Below, piece after piece: positions 10,803 to 20,151 of a stretch of DNA of 64,000 bases (position 1 is its first letter; every line of letters starts with the position of its first letter). Origin of the DNA: Lactuca virosa. Taxonomy: Eukaryota > Streptophyta > Magnoliopsida > Asterales > Asteraceae. The position numbers and the translations under genes were made by a program. Location of the stretch: assembly GCA_928212115.1 (NCBI GenBank), contig CAKMRJ010003334.1:36354328-36418327 (forward strand). Reading direction: 5' to 3'. The notes under the pieces are model-generated. The model was not told the origin of the DNA. It worked only from the letters and a program-made list of their open reading frames with translations, and ran no database searches.

Positions 10803-11397
10803 TGTAACATCTCGTTTATTTAATAAATAAATAGATAAAATTTATGAAAGAGTAGCAGCCCTAAAATCCATAATATTCAGTGAGATATTGGTTTTGGAAG
10901 CCAAATGTTATAAATGGGATTATTCGGGGGGTTAAAGTGTAATTTCAGGACTATTTTGTAAAGATATTTAGAAGACTAGGGGTGGTTGGTAAGTATTGGA
11001 CCTATTATGAAAGGATTTTGAGAACCGTATCTCATTATTAGATGAGTGTGGGCGATGCCCGTATCTCATTATTATTCTAGTGTGGGCAGGGACCGTATCT
11101 CATTATTAGATGAGTGTGGGCGGGGTCCGTATCTCGTTATTATTTGAGTATGGTTATTGGTATAATGGTAGGTTGTGTATTTGTTATCTGCATGATACTT
11201 GTATGTGTTTGTTTATGTATGTGGGTGTGGGCGGGGCCCGTATCTCTTTATTATTCGAGTGTGGGCGGGGGTCGTATCTCATGGTTGGTGGAGTGTAGGT
11301 GGGGCCCGTATCTCCTAGTTAGCAGAGTGTGGGCGGGGCCCGTATCTCCTAGTCAGCGGAGTGTGGGCGGGGCCCGTATCTCCTTGAGTGTGGGCGG
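10803..11397 (+). repeat. Element G, 3' LTR (internally deleted and truncated)
   Basis: It starts TGTAACATCTCG. The first about 220 bp match 1315-1543, after which it jumps directly into the GTGGGCGGGG-type minisatellite. It stops at 11397, where F's RNase H reading frame begins on the other strand. Confidence 0.75.
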
Positions 11398-13045
11398 ACC
11401 CCATAAAGGTAATGTCTCCAAATATTGATGGCGAAAACCACTGTCCCCAACTCAAGATCATGTATAGGATATCTCGTCTCATGCAGCTTCAATTGCCGCG
11501 AAGCATAAGCTATCACCCGTCCTCTCTGCATGAGAAATGCTCCCAAACTGGTGATGGATGCATCACAGAAAACCATTAAATCCTCAACTCCCTCCGGGAG
11601 GGTCAAAACTGGGGCCTCGCAAAGTCTCTGTCGTAGGGCCTCAAATGCGGACTGTTGCTCAGGGCCCCACCGGAAATCCACCCCTTTCCTCGTCAGATAA
11701 GTGACGGGTACTGCAATCTTTGAGAAATCCTGAATAAATCTCCGTTAGTACCCGGACAAACCCAGAAAACTCCTGATATCCGAGTGAGATTTCAAAACCT
11801 CTCACTGCATCACCGCCTCGATTTTGGCCGGATCAACCACAATCCCATCTTGGTTAATGAGGTGTCCAAGGAACTGAACCTCTCGCAACTAAAACTCGTA
11901 CTTCGAGAACTTAGCATAAAGTCGTTCTCGCCTCAAAACTCCCAGAAGCTCGCGAATATGCTCCCCATGTTGCTCTCTGGTCTTGGAATACACTAAGATA
12001 TCATCAATGAACACAATAACTGAGCGATCGAGCATCAACCTGCATACCCGATTCATCAAATCCAAAAATATCGCAGGCGCATTGGTGAGCCCGAATGGCA
12101 TCACCACGAACTCGTAATGACCATAACGAGTCCGGAACACGGTTTTCTCCCTCACCCTGACCTAGAGGTACCCATACATCAGATCAATATTGGAAAACCA
12201 AGATGCTCCCTGCATCTGAACAAAGCGATCATTAATTTGCGGAAGGGGATAACGGTTCTTCACCGTTAACTTGTTCAGCTCCCTATAATCGATGCACATC
12301 CGGTGCGAACCATCCTTCTTCTTGACAAAAAGAATCGGCGCTCCCCATGGAGAATTGCTCGGACAGATGAACTGATTGCATAGCAGCTCTTGCAACTGAG
12401 ACGACAGCTCCTGCATCTCAGGCGGTGCCAATTGGTATGACGCCTTGGAAATAGGGGTTGCACCTGGCACAAGGTCGATCCTGAACTCAACCTGCCTCTT
12501 AGGAGGCACACTGGGCAACTCCTCCAGGAATACTTCAAAGAAATCCCTGACAACCGGAACATCGACAACCGACACCTGATCCCCAACCCACGTGTCCACC
12601 AAATAATCCAAGTAACCTGCATATATGTGCTGAATATACTACCGAGCTCTGGCCGCCGAACAAAACCCTGAACCCATCCTGGTGCCCTCTCCATAAATCA
12701 CCAGTTCTACCCCACTTGGGGTTCGAACTACCACGCGATGACCCTCACAGTCGATCATGGCACTGAAACGGCTCAGCCAATCCATACCCACAATCAAGCA
12801 AACATCCCCCATGGGAATAGGAGTCAAATCGATTGGAAAAGATACCCCGAAGATCTCCAGAACGCAACCCTGATAAACCGAAGAAGTAGAAACCTCGTGT
12901 TCATTGGTGATAGGAACTCGCAACGGTCACTCCAACTCCCCTATGGGCAAAGCAAACTCCCTACTAAAAGACCGAGAAATAAAGGACCGACTCGCACCCA
13001 AGTCAAACAACACTAAATTAGGCAAAGAGTTCACTAGAAATGTAC
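11398..13045 (-). pseudogene. Element F protease, reverse transcriptase and RNase H relic
   Basis: Read on the minus strand, the order is aspartic protease (LVLFDLGASRSFIS at about 13018-12977, then GMDWLSRFSAMIDCEGH), RT, RNase H. RT shows [14 protein letters not shown] and [10 protein letters not shown] (about 12340-12260), [14 protein letters not shown] and the catalytic [10 protein letters not shown] (about 12020-11990). RNase H shows [17 protein letters not shown] and breaks off at IWRHYLYG, where element G's LTR begins. In-frame stops and a small loss after NIDLMYGYL break the RT. Integrase and chromodomain are absent. These enzymes would copy element RNA into DNA in virus-like particles; this copy cannot. 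Confidence 0.85.
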
Positions 13046-13112
13046 CTACCAAAGGTACAAACAAATGAGCATAAAACAAACATAATCAATAAGATAAGGG
13101 ATAGAAACATAC
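13046..13112 (-). other. Predicted 67-bp intron at the gag-protease boundary of F
   Basis: On the minus strand the donor is ACTG|GTATGTTT and the acceptor CTTTGGTAG|GTACATTT. The interior is T-rich. Sixty-seven bases are not a multiple of three, so the gag and protease frames join only if the segment is removed. Removal is phase 1 and would join ...VTG to TFLV..., exactly the sequence context that D (residues 399-404) encodes without any interruption. Element A keeps the same donor at 20036. The splice call is inference from sequence alone. Confidence 0.65.
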
Positions 13113-13265
13113 CAGTCACAATATCTAGTGCTGTCCTGGCCTAGTCAGCAGTGAGCTGGAAAGCGCGACCTCGAGCCCTCGGGGGCTCCGCCGTACCCAG
13201 ACTCCTTTCAGTGATCCTCAAAGTAGTCGGTGTGGGAGCTTGCGCCGGCTTGGCAGCTAACAAGG
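13113..13265 (-). pseudogene. Element F gag C-terminal fragment
   Basis: The minus-strand translation shows the Pro/Ala-rich gag tail (AKPAQAPTPTTLRI..., EPPRARGRAFQLTA) that aligns with element A's gag tail (APAPATLRITGG..., EPPRAQGRAYQLTA). One in-frame stop (TAG) is present near 13143. It is cut at 13265 by element B'. It ends at the predicted intron donor. Confidence 0.7.
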
Positions 13266-14012
13266 TTTTGGATTAATGTCTAAGTCCATAACTATATTTG
13301 GTATGTACTTGACCCGACCCGGCATGGTCCATTTGGGTTGCACTTCACCGGCACAATTTATATGGATAGTCTTTTGAGATATTTTATGATTTATATTAAC
13401 ATATTATAAGTTCTAATATATTAATATGGAATCATATTATTTAATTAGTATTGATCAAGAATTAATTTAGAATTAATTAAGTGATCAAAAAGAACTAATT
13501 AAATATGGACTCTTATATATATGGAATGGGCCAAGTTCATTTAGGTTGGGCTAAGCTTTCATGGATGGTCCATGGAGCTTTTAACCCATGGATCCTATGT
13601 AAATGAAAGGTCATGGGTATTAGGGTTTACATGGATGTAACCCTAATCCTCCATAATATATAAAGGGGTCCTTGGCTCACAAAATTGGCACAAGTGTGTG
13701 AAAATAAGAGTGGGCCGATTTTAGTGTGCATACATATTCTCTCAAGTTCTTCCAAGGTGTTTTGGTGATTTGTGATTCCATTTGAGGCTTCCACACTATT
13801 GGGGCTAAGCTCTTAAAGCTTGAAGACATCAAGCTACATCAAAAGGTATGTCATCTAACTAGAACTTTGTAGTATAGGTGCTTCATAATATGCTAGTTAG
13901 GATGAAACCTTGGAATAGTTAATATTTGCATGTATAATAGAGAAAAAATAGATCCACGGTTTATAGGGTTGCATGTACACCATAGGAGTGTTAGAATGCT
14001 CAAAACCCAACA
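13266..14012 (+). repeat. Element B', 5' LTR
   Basis: It matches B's LTRs (55674-56443 and 62685-63459), including the end CAAAACCCAACA. The first base pair reads TT instead of TG. Five bases before it are CAAGG; the matching duplication is lost with the 3' end. Confidence 0.8.
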
Positions 14013-16887
14013 GTGGTATCAGAGCCATGGGTTGTTTTTTGTTATATTGATGCAAATGTTTTATTTTCAAGTTGGAAAAAAAAGGAAAAAAAAACATGAC
14101 GTTTGTCAAATTTTAAGATAATTACTTGTTTTGTGAAAAACGAATTATTTGTAAAATTTGAATCATTGTGTTATATGAGTTGAATTAGGTCAAATTTAGT
14201 AAAAGATAAAATGATATGATTATTTTATTAGTTTTAAAAGTTTGATCTAAATGTTTTAAGGAGTTACATATTTTGTCATAAAATTTTGGAGCTCAAAAGT
14301 TTTTTTTTTAAAGTTGTGATCTTAAGGGTTTTTGAAACTTCCATAAGTTATGGATATGAAAGTTTTTTTTAAAAAAAAAATTTGATTCAAAGTTTTATGG
14401 AGTTACAAAATTTGGTGTTAATGTTTTAAAGAATTCCATAACTTGTTCTTAAGTTATGGAACATGAAAAGTTTCATCATACAAACACCATTAATTCCATA
14501 AGTTATGGAATCCAAAGGTTTTTCAAGAATTACAAAACTTGCCCTCAAGTTTTGGAATTTGAGAAAAGTTTTTTATGAAAAAAAGAATTGAATTCTAAAA
14601 CTCTTGGGTTCATAACTTAAACAATTAATTAAATGGTTTTAATTTTGAGTTTAATAATTGGAATTATGATGTTTTGTTGAATAGTTCAAATTAACTCTTA
14701 TGGACTTTATTAATAGTTAATTAAAGCGTTTAATTAAAAGAGTATTATTAATCCATAAATATATGGTTTGAGTTTAATTAAATTAAAAGTTTAGTTTAAT
14801 TAATAGATTAAACCACCAAGTATTTTAAATGTCTAAAATACACCCTTATACTATTATAATATTAAAAGTTTAATATATTATATGTATAAGAGCAAGTCGT
14901 CTTACCATTAGTAGGCCTCATTCACGAAGCCGGTCTATAAGGGGGGTATAAGGTTACTGCCTATAAAATGGCAATTTAATGGGTGTCCACTCTCACTCAC
15001 CGCTTCCTTGACCGGTGGAGGGTCGTTAGCCGAACAGGTAGGACAAGGACTATAATTCTCCCTTCATTATAAGTATAATGATAAATACTAAGTAACTAAA
15101 CACTTATAAATTCCCAATCTTAGTTACTTAGGAAAATGTGAATAAGAATTTTGAGCAGTTGCTTAAGAAGTTATGATATATTGCTAAGGAATAGATAACA
15201 ACAATTTTCCATGTGGATTGTAAGGATAAGTTTTTCCGCAAAGTTTTAAAATAACAGAAAATTGTTTAATTTTATTTATTTGAAGTATCCTTACAATGGC
15301 ATTTGTGGAAAATTGTTGCTTATATGATTCCACTGACAGCAATATTGGAAAATGGATTTGATTCTTTCATTTGTGGTAGTGTCTAAATTTACCAAATCAG
15401 GAAAGTTCCTCATCACCCAAGTTTCAATTGGACCGAAACTTGGAATCATGCAAGTTGAATAGTATGATGAATGAGAACTTTCAAGCATTGGAAAATCAAG
15501 ACTAATTACTTGTTCACATGGATGTGTGAGTCAAGTGAAGGACTAGAGGGATCGAGTACACATTCTTGTGCACTGGTCATGTCCACCACAAAGCTCGTTA
15601 AGACTATTTGATTTACTAAAGTTTAGTAAATATGGTTATACTTACAAGTTTAAGTATAATTCTGAAACATTGGAAAAGTCTCAATATATGGCAGAACGAA
15701 TGGGAAGAATCAAATTAGGCAGAAAGATAAAAGTTTCTCAAATCTGAAAAGATGGGATAGTACTTTAGTATCATGTTTGTGATCATCTTAATGATTTAGA
15801 AATCATATCACAATTAGTCCTCTAAAGGTCATCTTAGTGCATTCTTATGACTAAGAAGAGGAGTCATGAATTGTTGAAATGGTTAGATCAGGAAGATGAG
15901 TCATACTTCGTTCCAAAACAATTCTTAGAGTCATACTCCAAGATTGTAACTTGAGTGACCTATCTTAAAGAAAGGTTTAAAACACTTGTCAAATGTAAGA
16001 GTAAAAGTGTCCTACTCTTGTACATTTGAAATTGGTAAGTTGTGATGTTTTGGATAAAACAAAGACCAACTAAGGCCAATTGTTTGAAGTTTTGTCTTTA
16101 TAAAGAATCTGCACTATCTCTTGAATATTTGGCAAGATAGTCTTATATGTCAAGAGGATAGTGGGAGTCTTAAAGATCCTAATTTTTTTTTTCAAGAACT
16201 AATCAAGAATAAAACCTGAGGTTCTTCACCAGCACACGACCTGAGGTTTATAACCTATCGTGTTGACATATTCTGTGCCCATTCCAGTTAAAGTTGGCTT
16301 TGCATAGGAGTTCTGAAAGTCTCAATTGGTTGCATAACAACTTGGAAGCAATGGCAGGCCCTGTACTGCCAGGTGGCAAGAAGTTAAGATTGCATAAGTT
16401 CAGTCCATATGAGTTTGGATTTGTCATTATCCTTGTCTTGTGACTATGGTTTTGACGATTCAGATGGATAAGAACACATACACCATAAAATCTAAGGGTC
16501 ATAAGGTTTCTCTCCGATTCATGAAAATGATGGTGAGGAAACACTTCCACCAAGTAGATTTGAAGCAGATGGCAAAAGGTCTAAACAATTAATACTATGA
16601 TTACGGCATCCCTTTTCATAGTTCTGAAATTGTTTAGACACACATGCATGCTATCTAAGGAAAGGTGTATGATTTTGATAAAGTTTTATCAAAGCATCTC
16701 GTATCAGGAATCTGAACTTTGGTAAGAAAGTCAATAAAGTATTGATTTCTAAAAGTCCAGCTGATTTCTGAGTACATGTCAAAGCTAGTGGGAGCATAAG
16801 TGTTATGCTAATAATGATCATGTTAGTGGGAGCATGATAATTATTATTAGTGTTGCAAGTTAGCAATGTTAATTATAGAAAACAAAA
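14013..16887 (+). pseudogene. Element B' internal region with Copia pol relics
   Basis: Sequence after the primer site includes the conserved leader block near 14895-15060 (GTCGTCTTACCATTAGTAGG) shared with B at 57391. A segment at about 15855-15930 resembles a battered Copia integrase core (AAGAGGAGTCATG... then ATGGTTAGATCAGG and AGATGAGTCATACTTCGTT). Stops are frequent in every frame. The same decay is shared with B, so it predates both copies. Confidence 0.6.
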
Positions 16888-17160
16888 GTAGGACCTTGGA
16901 ATCCAGGTATGGGAGTGATCATGGAAGCACATCCGGATTGGGCACTGTGATTGTGCCAGCAATATGGAAGCACATCCGGATTGGGTGTCCGTTGAGGTCA
17001 CTGAAGGAATTCCGGTAGTATAGGACCAGAGGAGTCCGGAAGGGATGCAAGAGTAGGACCTTGGAATCCAGGTATGGGAGTAATCATGGGTTATGTATAT
17101 AGTGGTAATTCATCCTGAGGATGTCTGGTGGTATCGTCAGTGTGTCGGGTTTTTCCATCC
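16888..17160 (+). repeat. Displaced internal segment of A at its 5' edge
   Basis: This copies sequence at about 21238-21458 (TAGGACCTTGGAATCCAGG, ATGGAAGCACATCCGGATTG, GTGTGTCGGGTTTTTCCATC). One part is present twice in tandem-like order. It joins the LTR at 17161-17164 through a shared CGAG. Confidence 0.8.
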
Positions 17161-18236
17161 CGAGTAGGGTCAACCAGGAAGGTTGACTTTGACTGAGGAC
17201 TTTGACTTGGACCAAGGGTTGACCAGTTTGACTTCCAAGGGTATTTTGGTAATTATTGGTATTTATGGAATTGGTTCTTTGGTAGTGTTCGGTGGTGGAG
17301 CTCGTGTCGGTGATCGGAGCAGCTGATCTTATCCTTTCAGTTGGCATTTGCGAGGTGAGTTATTCTCACTATACTGACAGGGTCTACGGCACCAAGGCCG
17401 GCCCTTTATCGGATGGAGATCCGGGTATTGTCTGTTATGTTATTGCTTTGCTATGTTTGCATCCTGGTAGTTAGGATGGTATGCGTTAGAGACCTGGTTA
17501 AGGTCGGTATCCTGGTATATAGGATGATGATATGCTAGTGGCCGGTTAGGTCGGTATCCTGGTTATCGGTTTGATTAGTTGTGAGATGTTATACGATTAT
17601 ATGTTTATGTGCACATGGTTGTTGGACTGGGGTTGGGTTGAGGCGGGTCCTGCTTTGTGCTGTAGGCCAACATACCCAGGGCGGACCGGTTAGGCCGAAG
17701 GCCCGGCGAGCGGTCCGAATAGGCTGAAGGCCCCAAGAGGGTGGACCAGACGTGCCGAGGCTCGGAGAGTGGACCAGACGGACTGAAGTCCCGGTACGGG
17801 CGGACCAGTCATACTGTAGACTCAGAGAGTGGACCAGGTGGACTGAAGGCCCGATGCGGGCGGACCAGTCATACTGTAGACTCGGAGAGAGAGTGGACCG
17901 GGTGGACTGAAGGCCTGGTGCAGGCGGACCAGTCACACTGTAGACTCGATATGCATGGCTGTTCTGTTTATGATATGATATGATATGTGTATGGTATTGT
18001 GGTTGGTATTTTGGGGGTAACTCACTAAGCTTTCGGGCTTACAGTTTCAGTGTATTGTTTCAGGTACTTCAGGAGATCGTGGCAAGGCGAAGGCGTGATC
18101 GTACCGCTCCTCAGTTTTATGTTGATGTTCTGGGATACTCTGATAATAAATGAATTGAAAACCTTTTTGTCATAACTTAATGAATATGGGTTGTTTTTGA
18201 AAAGTTTAAATTGGTTGTAAATTTCTGGATGTTACA
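17161..18236 (+). repeat. Element A, 5' LTR remnant (3' half)
   Basis: It matches 23042-24147 with few differences; the 3' LTR has an extra segment of about 30 bp near 23446. It ends GGATGTTACA before the primer site. It includes the predicted intron 17355-18063 and the minisatellite 17670-17945. The promoter half is missing, so this LTR should not be able to start element transcription. Confidence 0.85.
17670..17945. repeat. Minisatellite in A LTR (GCGGACCAG...CTGAAGGCC unit)
   Basis: About seven degenerate units of 30-45 bp carry GCGGACCAGTCATACTGTAG and GACTGAAGGCCCG. The matching array in the 3' LTR is at 23590-23865, and a related array occurs in A's internal region at 20705-20880. Confidence 0.8.
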
Positions 18237-18238
18237 AG

Positions 18239-18252
18239 TTGGTATCAGAGCC
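18239..18252 (+). other. Primer-binding site of element A
   Basis: TTGGTATCAGAGCC lies two bases after the LTR end and is complementary to the 3' end of plant initiator-Met tRNA. Confidence 0.85.
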
Positions 18253-18783
18253 TTGGTTTGAGTGAATTGGAAGAACATTCGTGTGAATCCAGTCTCAAAT
18301 CAAGGAGAGTTTTTAAAAGTGAAATTGAAATGGTTTTCAAAAAAAAAAATAAGTAGAGGAGGATGCGGAGGTACGATCAGCCAGAGCCAGTAAGTAAACC
18401 CCAAAATACCATACGAGTTATTTGATTATGTGATATGTTAGAACAGCATGCTAGTACTAGGATAGGGATCTTCAGGAATTGCATGATAGAATTGCCTAAT
18501 TATATGATGCCTGCTAGCCTAGGGTTCCCTGCTATGTGAGGTAGTTAGCAGTTCCTCTAGAGGTGAGGATTGAGTGTTGCCATGTATATGTTTATCGCTA
18601 GGGTGTTGTGGTGATACTTGATATAAATATGGGTAGGTGTGGAAGGTAGTATGGGCCCGTACTACTGAAAGCACAGGACCCATACGCGTATCAAGGAAGT
18701 CACAACCCCTAGGGTCGGGTTGCGAATTGGTTCCCGGGTTATTGGGGAAGCATCTGATTTTTTCCTTGTGGGGTATTCTCAGT

Positions 18784-20151
18784 ATGGTGGTTACGAGGCA
18801 TGTCGGGGGTGGATCCGGGTCAGGATCGGGATTAGGAGAGGGCGGTCAGGGTGGATTAGCGCCACCCGAGGTCATTGGTCAGATGAGTACGGATGAGTTG
18901 GATGCCAGGATTCGTGAGATCCTGCATGATGAGATTGCTGCTATGTTCAGGGCGGAGATGCCGGAGATATTTGGGTCGATCAAGACCGCCATGGTTGAGT
19001 ATTTTGATGAGCGCTATGCGGCTCTTGCAGAGACGGCTGCCGCGACAGCTGCAGCGGCTGTAGCAGCGACAGGTGGAGGAGCCGGTCGAGGTTTTCAGTA
19101 TCGGGACTTCTATAATACGAAGCCCCCTACTTTTGATGGAGTTCAGGATCCGATCGTTGCTATGAGATGGTTGTCAGACGTGGAGGGCTGTTTCTTCACG
19201 TGTTCATGCCCTGCGGATCAGAGGGTGAGGTGTGCTCTGAACCTTTTGAGGCTCGGGGCGAAGGATAGGTGGAGGTTGACTACGGGATCTTATTCGAATG
19301 CGCAGCGGGCTGCGGTTTCATGGGATCAGTTCCGGGAGATGTTCAGTACCCGTTATGTTCCAGTGGTCGAGAGGGAGAGATTGGCTCAGGAGTTCTTGGA
19401 ACTGAAGCAGGATTCAGAGACGGTGACGGAGATCACCCGGATGTTCACTGAGAGGGCGATGTTTTGCCCTGAGTTTGCTTCGGAGCAGGCTCAGATGTCC
19501 CGATATCTGAGTATGCTCAAGAGGGATATCAAGCAGTTTGTGTCTACGCAGAGGTGCGAGACTTTGCTGGAGTTGCAGGAGGCCGCTCGGCGGCGTGAGT
19601 TGGAGATTGAGTTGCAGTTGCGAGAGCAAAGGCAGGCCCCGGTGCAGTCGCAGCCGGCGCCGAAACGGTCCAAGACCGTTGATTCCAGGTTGGGAGGTCA
19701 GGGTAGCCACACTTGTGAGAAGTGTGGGAAGGGTCATACCGGAGATTGTAGGTCCGGTGGTGCGTGCCGTAAGTGTGGGAGAGATGGGCATTATACGAGG
19801 TATTGTCGACAGTCAGCCCCAGCTCAGGATATGAGGATTTGTTATCATTGTCATCAGGTTGGTCACTTGAGGGCCAACTGTCCACAGCTGGTTGTCAGAC
19901 CGGTGCAGGCTCCAGCACCGGCCACTTTAAGGATCACTGGCGGGGGTCAGGGTGGAGCGGAGCCTCCGAGGGCTCAGGGACGCGCTTATCAGCTTACAGC
20001 AAAGGAGGTCAAGGCAGAGCCGGATGCAGTTGCGGGTATGTTTTCGTTTCGTTGTTGTCTGGTTATCTTGTTATTTTGTGGTGTTGTATTTTATTCGCCG
20101 TTCTGCGTGTTTCATGGTTTGGTTGAAAGTGATAGTAGTCAAGAGTTGTAA
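18784..20151 (+). CDS. gag: Element A Gag polyprotein, intact
   Basis: This encodes the structural Gag that assembles the virus-like particle and binds element RNA. I chose the ATG at 18784 because it precedes the conserved part; the frame stays open upstream to an ATG at 18637. Visible in order: a Gly-rich N-terminus, an acidic helix (MSTDELDARIREIL), the gag core (PPTFDGVQDPIVAMRWLSDV and CALNLLRLGAKDRWRLTT), a Gln/Arg-rich linker, and zinc knuckles (CEKCGKGHTGDC, CRKCGRDGHYTRYC, CYHCHQVGHLRANC; the last two are CX2CX4HX4C). The tail EPPRAQGRAYQLTA precedes a predicted splice donor at 20036; residues beyond it probably read into intron. No pol follows. It is notable as an intact gag in an otherwise decayed nest. 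Confidence 0.85.
   Translation: MVVTRHVGGGSGSGSGLGEGGQGGLAPPEVIGQMSTDELDARIREILHDEIAAMFRAEMPEIFGSIKTAMVEYFDERYAALAETAAATAAAAVAATGGGAGRGFQYRDFYNTKPPTFDGVQDPIVAMRWLSDVEGCFFTCSCPADQRVRCALNLLRLGAKDRWRLTTGSYSNAQRAAVSWDQFREMFSTRYVPVVERERLAQEFLELKQDSETVTEITRMFTERAMFCPEFASEQAQMSRYLSMLKRDIKQFVSTQRCETLLELQEAARRRELEIELQLREQRQAPVQSQPAPKRSKTVDSRLGGQGSHTCEKCGKGHTGDCRSGGACRKCGRDGHYTRYCRQSAPAQDMRICYHCHQVGHLRANCPQLVVRPVQAPAPATLRITGGGQGGAEPPRAQGRAYQLTAKEVKAEPDAVAGMFSFRCCLVILLFCGVVFYSPFCVFHGLVESDSSQEL
20036..20044 (+). other. Predicted splice donor at the end of A gag
   Basis: GCGG|GTATGTTTT at the same reading phase and position as the intron in F (13112). No acceptor plus protease sequence is recognisable downstream, consistent with pol having been replaced. 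Confidence 0.5.

Larger units (their letters stand above)
1315..11397 (+). mobile_element. Ty3/gypsy retrotransposon G, gag-only remnant
   Basis: The 5' LTR runs 1315-6935 (about 2.2 kb once the inserted J LTR is removed). A primer site resembling TGGTATCAGAGCC, with one mismatch, follows at 6939. Then come a decayed gag, non-coding internal sequence, a purine tract (GTGGGGGAGAG) near 10792 and the 3' LTR from 10803. The 3' LTR is cut at 11397, where F's RNase H sequence begins, so the right end and its duplication are gone. No protease, RT or integrase motif is visible in the internal region. Confidence 0.75.
13266..16887 (+). mobile_element. Decayed Copia-type retrotransposon B', 3'-truncated
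   Basis: The 5' LTR is followed by a primer site (GTGGTATCAGAGCCATGGG) at 14013 and by about 2.9 kb of internal sequence closely matching element B (56444 onward). Relative to B it lacks about 1.35 kb, equivalent to 57650-58995, the decayed gag region. It stops abruptly at 16887, joining element A material, so its 3' half and 3' LTR are gone. No open frame with pol domains remains. Confidence 0.8.

Noticed and set aside
17292..17474. Small frame repeated at 23173-23355
   Set aside because: Its conservation is explained by the two LTR copies of element A, and it spans the predicted donor.
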